A DNA stretch of 64,000 bases, from NCBI GenBank assembly GCA_965153455.1, contig OZ234495.1, positions 23,122,875-23,186,874 on the forward strand. The letters run 5' to 3'. How positions within the stretch are numbered: position 1 is the first letter of the stretch; every line of letters starts with the position of its first letter. This stretch comes from Sphagnum compactum (taxonomy: Eukaryota > Bryophyta > Sphagnopsida > Sphagnales). The position numbers were made by a program, and so were the translations under genes. Under the pieces are notes generated by a model. The model was given only the letters and a program-made list of their open reading frames with translations. It did no database searches and was not told the DNA's origin. Shown in pieces: positions 13,061-25,496 of the stretch.

Positions 13061-14880
13061 ATTTCTTCCCCTCAATTTCATTGTTATATTTATGGTCTTC
13101 GGTTGGAAATGAAAAACAAGGGAAGGTCTTGTACTATTATGCACAGTACTGAGGTCCTGATTCTTGTAGCATCTACATTGCTCATCTATCCCTACTTCAT
13201 TTGCAAGTTTGTTTTGGACTTCATTCATCAGAATTTAATTTCTCTGTCAAAGTTTGTTTGTGAGGTGAAGGCACCATTCAATTGTTAAATGTCTCTTTCT
13301 TTTGGTTGATCCTCCTTCTTGGGATAGTTATTTTTTTCTTGTTCCATTCTTGCACAAAATGTTTGTTTGGTTGTTTGTACTTATGGTGGTTATGCTTCAA
13401 AATGTGATAAATATGATTCTGAGTAGTAAATCTAGCCGTTAACAACAAGTAGAAGGTATGCAAGTAAGTATTTAGAATTTATAGAAGATAGCAAGGTTAA
13501 GAAATTAAGTTGGAAGGGCTTAAAGCAAGAATTTTTGCTCAAATTTATGGGGCTACGAGAGACCCACACCCACATTATGATTAACACGGTCCAAGAATGG
13601 TTTCTATAATTGAACGATGTTGACAAGGGAGGTGGGAGAATTTTTAGAAAACTCCATGCAATATTCCAAGAAAAAAAATTGAATGTGGTTGTGGGGGATG
13701 TTTTCAACACTCTCAATTTCATAATTGTGGAACAATGAAAAGTGTGGGTGAAAATTGCATATGTTTTAAATTGAAAATCTTTAATTTTATGGAGTTGAAT
13801 CATGTTTTCCCATTGTGTAAGTATTTCAAAGGCCATCCATGGTAGGATTATTTAATAGTAATTATTGTGTCACCTAGCAAATAAAGTGGTTTGGATCCAT
13901 GGCCACATTAACCTAGTTGAGGATGCAATTTATCATTGGGTTAGATGCAACTTGATACATGTTGTACACCCATCTAACAACAATCAAAGTTAGAAAGTGA
14001 ACTGGCCACCATAAACCAATGTGATCATTTGAGGGTTTTAGTTTTAAGGTACGTTGGGTATTCAAGTTAGTCTTAGCAAAACATTTATAAATTGATTATC
14101 TCCAAAAGTATGAAATGGGTCTAGCTAGGGTGCCTTTCAAGATTAAAAATAATTCAATGAATCATAGTTGACCTCATTTGCACACTGTGGGCTATTGGGC
14201 TTGATGATGTCAACCTCCATGTAAAGTTCACATTTATTAAAATTTGAAACTTTTATGTTAATTGTAAGTTTTAAATTTGTTTTAATTTGAGTTATAAAAT
14301 AAATATAGGTAATGGAACTTGTTCATATAATCATATAGTCATTTGCTTGAATAGGCTTGGTCGAATAAGCATTACTCATCAAATCTTTACCTTTTACTTA
14401 CAAAACACATTATGAATTTAACTAGTGAAATATGTCCATTTCATTTAATTTTAAACAATATGAAAAACCCGCCATTTGATATTGTTTGCTTGTTGACACG
14501 ATCCATGTTTGTTCCTTGATAAATGGAAGGAAGTTCAATGGTTTAGGTGAAGCAAAAATGTTAAACTAGTAATTTAAGGTTATTGTCCGATGGTTGAAGG
14601 CAAATTAGTGACAAAAGCATGAGAAGATTCATTTCACACAATACATGTGTGTTCTAACATACTAAATTTGGTGGAGACAGGTATTTACATGATTGGTATG
14701 TCTACATTGCACCTTGCTACAAAACGAATATACAATATGTCCAAATTCACATAGCCACATAGAATTGACAAATTGCTTTTGAAAGGTGGGGCATTTACAT
14801 CTCCAAAACAACCAAGGAGGCACTTTTTCAACCATAAATTTATTTGTCTTCATACACATTTCTACTTTTTGCATAGGCAT
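13060..14880. other. Gene-free upstream flank of the receptor gene
   Basis: AT-rich DNA with no supported coding region, lying just upstream of the kinase-NB-LRR gene, so its promoter and 5' UTR should be here. I could not identify a convincing TATA box or cis-element. Confidence 0.4.
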
Positions 14881-14889
14881 TCTATCATC

Positions 14890-17800
14890 ATGGCGAACTC
14901 CATGATGAATAAATGCACTAGCACTATTGAAAAAATTCATCAACGAATCCTTGAAAGTAAGGAGGTTTTGAATCAAAACCAATGTGAACATTTACTAATG
15001 GAGTTCAAAAGAACCTTGGATATTATCAAGGAAAATTTATCAAAACTTACCACATGTAATGAAATTGTGGACCTTTTAACATATGACTTACATCAAGTGG
15101 TGATTAAGGTGAATGATATGGTGGAGGCTTGTTGTAGCCAAAAATGGTGGGTAGAAGCAATTTTCCAATTGCACAATGAGGATGCCTTTATGGACATCCT
15201 TCAGGATTTGAAGTTGTGTATTGATGCAATGTCTACCATAGTTGTAAACAACAACATTCATCATGTTGATGGTGAGAGCTTGAACTTGAACCCAATATCT
15301 CAAGACCAGCTAGAAGATGATCAAAACCAATTATCCAAAAGGCTTGAAAGCTTCCTTCAAGATAGACATAGAAGATGGTGTTTTTTTGGAAGGGGAAGTC
15401 AATTACAACTTAAATTAGTGCAAGAGTTGACGGCAAGAATGAAAAGAATTATACCTGAACAACATTATAATGGACCATCAGATGTCTTTATGATTGACAA
15501 GCATTCTTTGTCATGTCCAACTCCATGTGGGAATGGGTCATATGGTTCAATTTATAAGGGGAAATGGTTAGGTGTGAATTGTGTCATGAAAATTTTCAGC
15601 CAAGAAGCTCAAAATTTTCAAGAGTGTGAAAGAGAATTCAAGAAAGAAGTGAATATTATAGCAAAGTTAAACCATCCCAACATTGTTAAATTTTTAGGTT
15701 ATGGGATATCTAAAGAGAAAAAAAAATGGGAACGATTCATTGTAATGGAACTCATGGAGAAGGACCTTTCTAAAGTAATTTCTGACCTATCTCAAAAGGG
15801 AAACATTCCTTTCACATATTTTTCAGCCATTGATGTAATGTTTCAAGTGGCCAAAGCCATGTGCTATCTTCACAAGCACAAAATCTATCATCGAGACTTG
15901 AAACCTGGGAATGTGTTGGTGAGTCCACGCAAATTTGGGAAGTTAAGTGTTGGTGAATGCATGTATGTGAAAGTGGCTGATTTCGGTCTCTCCAAGATGA
16001 ATGTGACTGGAGTAATTCCATCAAAGTTGACAGATGTCAATATCGGTACAACAATTTATAGAGCTCCGGAGATGGGTTCAAATGATTTGCCCCTTCATGA
16101 ACCGGACAAAGCTGATGTCTATAGCTTTGGCATTATGTGTTCTCAAATCTTGTCAGGAGAAGATCCATTTGAAGGGGTAAACAAATTGAAAATCCAAGAT
16201 GAAGTGAAAAAAGGCGTTCGACCAAAACTACCTACTAATTTCAATGGTCTAGTTTCATTGATAAATGAATGTTGGAGATTGGATGCTTGCAATAGGCCTT
16301 CGTTTCAAGCAATATGTGAAAGGCTCAAGAAGTTGAAGATTGAGCTTATTTCATCTCGTCTTCATATGTTAAAACCCACGTTTGGTGACAAAGGCTCGTG
16401 TGCATATGCCTCTTCATCTAATGAAATTGTGGACATTAACAAAGAGGTGCATCAAAGTCATGTGGACATAAACAGAGAGGTAAACATTTGCCACCAATAA
16501 AAATGACATATATGTCTTTCAATAGACAAGGTCCACATTCAAGTTTCCAATTGTATGATTAGATTTTTCACTTTTCAATTTATTTATTGAATAATGTTAA
16601 TTCTTCACATAAAGAACATATGTACAATGGATGGACAATGGAGGTCATATTTGGAAGACCTTAGGTTTGATGGGTTTATATTATATATTGCATTAATGTG
16701 ATGATATAACTTTCTATATATTGTCATGTTTCTTAAAAAAATGATTCATTGACCTCCTTGGCTACTCAAATTGAAAACTTGTATAATGTTTGTTATCATC
16801 TTGAAACTCCAAGTGTATTGGTCACATAATCCACCCTCGTGTGAATGTCTTTTTAACATTAATTTGCCTTTGGGTAACATATGTTTGGCAATCATACTTG
16901 CTAAATTTAAATGCATATGTTCATTTCATCTTTTACAGCAAAGTTTCGCAAGCCTTTGTGATTGTCATTTGTTTAATATTCGACGCTAGGTAGAAAAAAT
17001 AGGAAAACCATATAGGAGAATGCATAACTTTTAATCAAGTTTACTTGAAATGCATGAAATAATTTAATGTACATAGATGAAACTTTGAAAAACTTGTAAA
17101 ATAATGTAAAGGACATTATGACTTCATGTTTCTGCACAAATCATTTGGTTGTGTTTGATGTTTAATTGACCAAATATATGATGTTTACAATATTGTATAG
17201 GGACAAATTTTGCGAACAATTCCTCACGAACTTGTTGGTATTGAAGAAATTGTCTTCAACTTACAAGAAAGACTACAAGTACAACCCACAATAGGGATTG
17301 TTGGCATGGGTGGCATTGGCAAAACGACTGTGGCAAAGGCTCTTTATGATCACATCTATCACAATTTTGAAGCATATTGTTTTATGCCAAACATCAAAGC
17401 CAATAAGGATAACTTCCAATTGTTGATTGATATATTTCAAGAATTAGGCTACGCTGGAAAGATCACAAATATTGTGAAGGGAAAAGAAGTGTTAAGGCAC
17501 TACTTTTGCACCAAAAAAATGCTCATTATCTTGGATGATGTCCGTTGCCAAAAACAATTGGATGATATATTGCCCATAGATTTGGACTTCACAAATGGAA
17601 GCAGAATCATAATGACATCTCGCAATTGGATTGATTTGAGGAATAATGTGAAAGAGGAGGGCAAATTTGACATGCCATATCTTGATAACAACAACGCAAT
17701 GGAATTGTTCAAAAAATATGTAGCAAGCAATCAAAGCGAAAGGAAGGAGTTTGGATTAGTCACCTCCCAAATTGTGAAAGCTTGTGGTGGGTTGCCCTTG

Positions 17801-20800
17801 AGTCTAAAGGTGCTAGGATCATATTTGAACAAAGAAACAGATCTAAAAATTTGGCAACAAGCCTTTAAAAAGTTGCAACAAGCACATTCTTTGGATGGGC
17901 GTCAAAATGATGAAGAACTTTGGGGAATATTGAGGATTAGTTTTGATGAGCTAGCTGAGGAAGGACGATACATGTTTTTGGACATAGTTTGTTTTTTTTG
18001 CACAAACAATAGTCATTCAAACATGATGACCAAGGCAACAGCATTGCGCATATGGGATGATGAAAAGTGTTCGCCAGAATTCACACTTTCAACTTTGGTG
18101 AATATGTCTTTAGTACAAATAGATTCAGATGGCCTATTTGTGGTTCATGATCAACTACGTGACATGGGTCGAATGATTTCAAAAAAAGAATATAAAGGGA
18201 GTCGATGGAATGTTGAGGCAAAAGAATTGACTCCTCAATTTTTAAAGGTACAAATGCTTGATCATAATTATATTTTGAATTATATGTGCTTAAAGGATAA
18301 TTTTAAAATCCATGCAAATTCATTAATAAATTTTTTTGGATTTTTAATGGAATTAAACAACATGTGATGTAAGTTATTGGATGTTGTAGGGATTGGAACA
18401 CACACAAGGCCTATCAATTGAAGGGGGTGAAATTTTGAATTATGATCAAGATGGAATGGTGAACATGTTAGATCTTCGATTCTTGAAGGTCACATCATGG
18501 GATTGCAAACATGTGAACATTCTCATTGATATAGTGAAACATTCCCCAAATTTGAAATGGCTTCACATAGAATTTGATCATGAATTCAATGGGCAACAAT
18601 CTTTATGTCAAATTTCTCCACTATTTGACCTCGTTGAACTACGGGTGCTTAACATCATGGTTGGTCCACATTGGAATATGTATTCAAGCACTCCAACAAT
18701 TTTCAAAAAAACAATTTGCAACTTTTCAAAGCTAAAAAAATTGCAAGAGTTTGGAATTCAAGGAATTTTCAACCTAGAATTTGATGAAAATTTTGGGGAA
18801 TTAAGTGCATTGAAGGTTGTAAACTTGCACGCGACAAGCTGGAGAAAACTACCCAAAGCATTCGAGCAACTAAAAAGCTTGGAGGAACTTTATTTGCAGC
18901 AAAATGCAAACTTGATAGAATTACCACAATCATTTGGGCAACTCACAAACCTGAAAACCATTAATGTGAGCAATTGTGATTTGGATTGCCTCCCAGAGGG
19001 ATTACGGCAATTGAACGACTTGTCCACGCTGATTTCGCACTCCAACAAGAGATTGGTGAAGCTACCAGAGTGCATGGAGGAAATGAAGTCGTTAACAAGC
19101 CTTGATGTAGGTAGATGTGATTTGGATTGTCTACCTCAAGGAATGGGGCGGTTAGAGAAGTTGTATAGATTGATCTTGAAGTCCAACAAGAGATTGGTGA
19201 AGCTACCAGAATGCATCGACGAAATGAAGTCATTGACAAGCCTTGATGTAGGTGGATGTGATTTGGATTGTGTACCTCAAGGAATGAGACGATTGGAGAA
19301 GTTGTCCGACTTGAATTTGAGCAACAACAAAAGATTGGTGAAACTACCAGAATGCATCGAGGAAATGAAATCATTAACATGGCTTGATGTAGGTGGATGT
19401 GATTTGGATTGTCTACCTCAAGGAATGGGGCGATTGGAAAAGTTGTCCGACTTGAATTTGAGCAACAACAAGAGATTGGTGAACCTACCAGAGTGCATCG
19501 AGGAAATGAAGTCATTAACACGGCTTGATGTAGGTGGATGTGATTTGGATTGTCTACCTCAAGGAATGGGGCGATTGGAAAAGTTGTCCAACTTGGATTT
19601 GAACAACAACAAGAGATTGGTGAAGCTACCAGAGTGTGTCAACGAAATGAAGTCATTGACGAGCCTTGATGTAGGTGGATGTGATTTGGACTGTCTACCT
19701 CAAGGAATGGGGCAATTGGAAAAGTTGTTCGACTTGAATTTGAGCAACAACAAGAGATTCGTGAAGCTACCAGAGTGCATCAAGGATTTGAAGTCATTAA
19801 CATTGCTTGATGTAGGTGGATGTGATTTGGATTGTCTACCTCAAGGAATGGGGCGATTGGAGAATTTGTCCGACTTGAATTTGAGCAACAACAAGAGATT
19901 GGTAAAGCTACCAAAATGCATCGAGGAAATGAAGTCATTAACATGGCTTCATGTAAGTGGATGTGATTTGGATTGTTTACCTCAAGGAATGGGGCGATTG
20001 GAGAAGTTGTCCGACTTGATTTTGAACAACAATAAGAGATTGGTGAAACTACCAGAGTGCATCGAGGACTTAAAGTCATTAACATGGCTTTATGTAGGTG
20101 GATGTGATTTGGATTGTCTACCTCAAGGATTGGGGCGAGTGGAGAAGTTGTCCGACTTGAATTTGAGCAACAATAAGAGATTGGTGAAGCTACCAGAGTG
20201 CATCGAAGAAATGAAGTCATTAACATGGCTTGATGTAGGTGGATGTGATTTGGATTGTCTACCTCAAGGAATAGGGCGATTGGAGAACTTGCATAAACTG
20301 ATCTTGACGAAAAACAAAAGATTGATGAATCTACCAAAGTGCATCGAGGAAATAAAATCATTGACAAGCCTTGATGTAGGTGGATGCGATTTGGATTGTC
20401 TACCTCAAGGAATGGGACGATTGGAAAAATTGTCTGACTTAAATTTGAGCAACAATAAGAGATTGTTGAAGCTACCAGAATGCATCGAGCAAATGAAGTC
20501 ATTAACAAGCCTTGATGTAGGTGGATGTGATTTGGATTGTCTACCTCAAGGAATGGGGCAATTGGAAAAGTTGTCCGACTTGAATTTGAGCAACAACAAG
20601 AGATTGGTGAACCTACCAAAATGCATTGACGAAATGAAGTCATTGACAACCCTTGATGTAAGTGGATGTGATTTGGATTGTCTACCTCAAGGAATGGGGC
20701 GATTGGAGAAGTTGTCCGACTTGAATTTCAGCAACAACAAGAGAATGGTGAAGCTACCAGAATGCGTCAACGAAATGAAGTCATTGACAAGCCTTGATGT

Positions 20801-23800
20801 AGGTGGATGTGATTTGGATTGTCTACCTCAAGGAATGGGGCGATTGGAGAAGTTGTCCGACTTGAATTTCAGCAACAACAAGAGAATGGTGAAGCTACCA
20901 GAATGCGTCAACGAAATGAAGTCATTGACAAGCCTTGATGTAGGTGGATGTGATTTGGATTGTCTACCTCAAGGAATGGGGCGATTGGAAAAGTTGTCCA
21001 ACTTGGATTTGAACAACAACAAGAGATTCGTGAAGCTACCAAAGTGCATCGAGGAAATGAAGTCATTGACAAGCCTTGATGTAGGTGGATGTGATTTGGA
21101 TTGTCTACCTCAAGGAATGGGGCGATTGGAGAAGTTGTCCGACTTGAATTTGAGCAACAACAAGAGATTGCTAAAGCTACCAGAGAGCGTCGACGAAATG
21201 AAGTCATTGATGAGCCTTGATGTAGGTGGATGTGATTTGGATTGTCTACCTCAAGGAATGGGGCGATTGGAGAAGTTGACCGACTTGAACTTGAGCAACA
21301 ACAAGAGATTGGTGAAGCTACCAGAGTGTGTCAACGAAATGAAGTCATTGACAACCCTTGATGTAGGTGGATGTGATTTGGACTGTCTACTTCAAGGAAT
21401 GGGGCGGTTAAAGAAGTTGTCCGACTTGAATTTGAGCAACAACAAAAGATTGGTGAAGCTACCAGAGTGCGTTGGCGAACTGAAATCATTGGCGACCCTT
21501 GGTGTAGGTGAATGTGACTTGGATTGTCTACCTCAAGGAATGGGGCGATTGGAGAAGTTGTCCGACTTGAATTTGAGCAACAATAAGAGATTAATGAAGC
21601 TACCAGGGTGCATCGAGGAAGTGAAATCATTGACAAGCCTTGATGTAGGTGGATGTGATTTGGATTGTCTACCTCAAGGAATGGGGCGATTGGAAAAGTT
21701 GTCCGACTTGAATTTGAGTAACAACAAGAGATTGTTGAAGCTACCAGAGAGCGTCAACGAAATGAAGTCATTGATGAGCCTTGATGTAGGTGGATGTGAT
21801 TTGGATTGTCTACCTCAAGGAATGGGGCGATTGGAGAAGTTGTCCGACTTGAATTTGAGCAACAACAAGAGATTGGTGAAGCTACCAATGTGCATCAAGG
21901 AAATGAAGTCATTAACATGGCTGGATGTGAGTGGATGTGATTTGGATAGTCTACCTCAAGGAATGGGGCAATTGAGGAGGTTGGCAGACTTGAATTTGAG
22001 CAACAACAAAAGATTGGTGAAGCTACCAGAGTGCATCGAGGACATGAAGTCATTAACATGGCTTGATGTAGGTGGATGTGATTTGGATTGTCTACCTCAA
22101 GGAATGGGGCAATTGGAGAAGTTGCATAAGCTAATCTTGAAGGAAAACAAGAGATTGGTGAAGCTACCAGAGTGCATCGAGGAAATGAAGTCATTGACAA
22201 GCCTAGATGTAGGTGGATGTGATTTGGATTGTCTACCTCAAGGATTGGGGCGATTGGAGAAGTTGTCCGACTTGAATTTGAGCAACAATAAGAGATTGGT
22301 GAAGCTACCAGAGAGCGTCGACGAAATGAAGTCATTGATGAGCCTTGATGTAGGTGGATGTGATTTGGATTGTCTACCTCAAGGAATGGGGCGATTGGAG
22401 AAGTTGTCCGACTTGAATTTCAGCAACAACAAGAGATTGGTGAAGCTACCAGAATGCGTGGACGAAATGAAGTCATTGATGAGCCTTGATGTAGGTGGAT
22501 GTGATTTGGATTGTCTACGTCAAGGAATGGGGCGATTGGAGAAGTTGTCCAACTTGAATTTGAGCAACAACAAGAGATTGGTGAAGCTACCAGAATCTGT
22601 CAACGAACTGAAGTCATTGACGAGCCTTGATGTAGGTGGATGTGATTTGGACTGTCTACCTCAAGGAATGGGGCGGTTAGAGAAGTTGTCCGATTTGAAT
22701 TTGAGGAACAACAGAAGATTGGGGAAGCTACCAGAGTGCGTTGGCGAACTGAAATCATTGGCAACCCTTGGTGTAGGTGAATGTGACTTGGATTGTCTAC
22801 CTCAAGGAATGGGGCGATTGGAGAAGTTGTCCGACTTGAATTTCAGCAACAACAAGAGATTGGTGAAGCTACCAGAGTGCATCGAGGAAATGAAGTCATT
22901 GACAAGCCTTGATGTAGGTGGATGTGATTTGGATTGTCTACCTCAAGGAATGGGGCGATTGGAAAAGTTGTCCAACTTGGATTTGAACAATAACAACAGA
23001 TTGGTGAAGCTACCAAAGTGCATCGAGGAAATGAAGTCATTGACAAGCCTTGATGTAGGTGGATGTGATTTGGATTGTCTACCTCAAGGAATGGGGCAAT
23101 TGGAGAAGTTGTTCGACTTGAATTTGAACAACAACAAGAGATTGGTCAAGCTACCAGAGTGCATCAAGGATTTGAAGTCATTAACATGGCTTGACGTAGG
23201 TGGATGTGATTTGGATTGTCTACCTCAAGGAATGGGGCGATTGGAGAAGTTGCATAAATTGATCTTGAGGGAAAACAAAAGATTGGTGAAGCTACCAGAG
23301 TGCATCGAGGAAATGAAGTCATTAATAAGCCTAGATATAGGTGGATGTGATTTGGATTGTCTACTTCAAGGAATAGGGGGATTGGAGAAGTTGTCCGACT
23401 TGAATTTGAGCAACAACAAGAGATTGGTGAAGCTACCAGAATGCATCGAGCAAATGAAGTCATTGACAAGCTTTGATGTAGGTGGATGTGATTTGGATTG
23501 TTTACCTCAAGGAATGGGGCGATTGAGGAGGTTGTCCGACTTGAATTTGAGCAACAACAAGAGATTGGTGAAGCTACCAGAATGCGTCGACGAAATGAAG
23601 TCATTGAGAATCCTTGATGTAGGTGGATGTGATTTGGATTGTCTACCTCAAGGAATGGGGCAATTGGAAAAGTTGTCCGACTTGAATTTGAACAACAACA
23701 AGAGATTGGTGAACCTACCAGAGTGCATCGAGGAAATGAAGTCATTAACACGGCTTGATGTAGGTGGATGTGATTTGGATTGTCTGCCTCAAGGAATGGG

Positions 23801-25496
23801 GCGATTGGAAAAGTTGTCCAACTTGGATTTGAACAACAACAAGAGATTGGTGAAGCTACCAGAGTGTGTCAACGAAATGAAGTCATTGACGAGCCTTGAT
23901 GTAGGTGGATGTGATTTGGATTGTCTGCCTCAAGGAATGGGGCGATTGGAAAAGTTGTCTAACTTGGATTTGAACAACAACAAGAGATTCGTGAAGCTAC
24001 CAAAGTGCATCGAGGAAATGAAGTCATTGACAAGCCTTGATGTAGGTGGATGTGATTTGGATTGTCTACCTCAAGGAATGGGGCAATTGGAAAAGTTGTT
24101 CAACTTGAATTTGAGCAACAACAAGAGATTGTTTAAGCTACCAGAGTGCATCGAGGATTTGAAGTCATTAACATGGCTTGATGTAGGTGGATGTGATTTG
24201 GATTGTCTACCTCAAGGAATGGGGCAATTGGAGAAGTTGTCTGACTTGAATTTGAGCAACAACAAGAGATTGGTGAAGCTACCAGAGTGCATCGTCGAAA
24301 TGAAGTCATTGACGAGCCTTGATGTAGGTGGATGTGATTTGGATTGTCTACCTCAAGGAATTGGGCGATTGGAGAAGTTGTCCGACTTGAACTTGAGCAA
24401 CAACAAGAGATTGGTGAAACTACCAGAGTGCATCAAGGAAATGAAGTCATTGACGAGCCTTGATGTAGGTGGATGTGATTTGGATTGTCTACCTCAAGGA
24501 ATGGGGCGATTGGAGAAGTTGTTCGATTTAAATTTGAGCAACAACAAGAGATTGGTGAAGCTACCAATGTGCATCAAGGAAATGAAGTCATTAACATGGC
24601 TGGATGTGAGTGGATGTGATTTGGATTGTCTACCTCAAGGAATGGGGCAATTGGAGAAGTTGGATAAATTGATCTTGAGGGAAAATAGAAGATTGGTGAA
24701 GCTATCAGAGTGCATCAACGAAATGAAGTCATTGACAAACCTTGATGTAGGTGGATGTGATTTGGATTGTCTACCTCAAGGAATGGGGCGATTGGAGAAG
24801 TTGTCCGACTTGAATTTGAGCAACAACAAGAGATTGGTGAAGCTACCAGAGTGCATCGTCGAAATGAAGTCATTGACGAGCCTTGATGTAGGTGGATGTG
24901 ATTTGGATTGTCTACCTCAAGGAATGGGGCGATTGGAGAAGTTGTCCGACTTGAATTTGAGCAACAACAAGAGATTGGTGAAGCTACCAGAGTGCATCAA
25001 GGAAATGAAGTCATTGACGAGCCTTGATGTAGGTGGATGTGATTTGGATTGTCTACCTCAAGGAATGGGGCGATTGGAGAAGTTGTTCGATTTGAATTTG
25101 AGCAACAACAAGAGATTGGTGAAGTTACCAGAGTGCATCAACGAAATGAAGTCATTGACGAGCCTTGATGTAGGTGGATGTGATTTGGATTGTCTACCTC
25201 AAGGAATGGGGCAATTGGAGAAGTTGGATAAATTGATCTTGAGGGAAAATAGAAGATTGGTGAAGCTACCAGAGTGCATGAACGAAATGAAGTCATTGAC
25301 AAGCCTTGATGTAGGTGGATGTGATTTGGATTGTCTACCTCAAGGAATGGGGCGATTGGAGAAGTTGGATAAATTGATTTTGAGGGAAAACAAAAGATTG
25401 GCGAAGCTACCAGAGTGCATCAAGGAAATGAAGTCATTAACAAACCTTGATGTAAGTGGATGTGATTTGGATTGTCTACCTCAGGGAATGGGGTGA
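14890..25496 (+). CDS. Kinase-NB-ARC-LRR immune receptor (PK-NLR)
   Basis: Predicted intracellular NLR-type receptor with a kinase N-terminus. Model: join 14890-16479, 17201-18247, 18390-25496; both introns are GT-AG and phase 0; product 3247 aa. The start is the ATG at 14890 (context ATCATGGCG); the frame is open 39 codons further up, but without features. Residues 1-200 are a predicted helical region (WW near 82; DUF1221/plant-MLKL-like by eye). The kinase covers about 205-485: glycine loop GNGSYG 214-219, Lys234, HRD 334-336, DFG 364-366, APE 392-394, all intact, so an active RD kinase is likely. NB-ARC: P-loop GMGGIGKTT 565-573, kinase-2 ending LDD 641-643, GLPL 727-730, and VHD instead of MHD at 845-847. 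LRRs run from about 900 to the end; from 1075 they are 46 exact 47-residue units plus 11 residues. Likely role: pathogen sensing with kinase output. Domain calls are strong; function is inferred from the family. Confidence 0.85.
16480..17200 (+). other. Intron 1 of the receptor gene (kinase / NB-ARC junction)
   Basis: Donor GAG|GTAAAC at 16480 and acceptor TTGTATAG at 17200, phase 0, 721 bp. Splicing joins ...INRE to GQILRTIPHELVG..., a typical lead-in to an NB-ARC P-loop. If the intron is retained, translation stops at TAA 16498-16500, giving a 536-aa protein with only the helical and kinase domains. Confidence 0.75.
18248..18389 (+). other. Intron 2 of the receptor gene (NB-ARC / LRR junction)
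   Basis: Donor AAAG|GTACAA at 18248 and acceptor GATGTTGTAG ending at 18389, phase 0, 142 bp. It joins ...TPQFLK to GLEHTQGLSI..., matching the usual NB-ARC to LRR transition of NLR proteins. Unspliced reading meets a stop at 18365-18367. Confidence 0.75.
18975..25496 (+). repeat. 46-unit, 141-bp tandem LRR array in the last coding exon
   Basis: The Cys codon opening the first unit is at 18975 and that opening the final partial unit is at 25461: 6,486 bp, exactly 46 x 141. Each 47-residue unit holds two LRRs, with signatures CDLDCLPQGMGRLEKL and RLVKLPECIEEMKSL. Variation is concentrated in a few places, for example SDLNLSNNKR versus HKLILKENKR, DKLILRENRR or SNLDLNNNKR. The array keeps one frame without any net indel. 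It ends where CGA in GGGGCGATTGG reads TGA (25494). Confidence 0.95.

Noticed and set aside
14773-14889. 39-residue N-terminal extension of the kinase exon
   Set aside because: Frame is open but the composition (HTHFYFLHRHS) lacks family features; the ATG at 14890 has the better context.
18961-23751. Long minus-strand open frames across the LRR array (up to 289 codons, with recurring FLEVDNPNHIHLHQ)
   Set aside because: They follow the 141-bp period, are simply the antisense of the LRR coding frame, and stop wherever a unit varies. No start context or domain.
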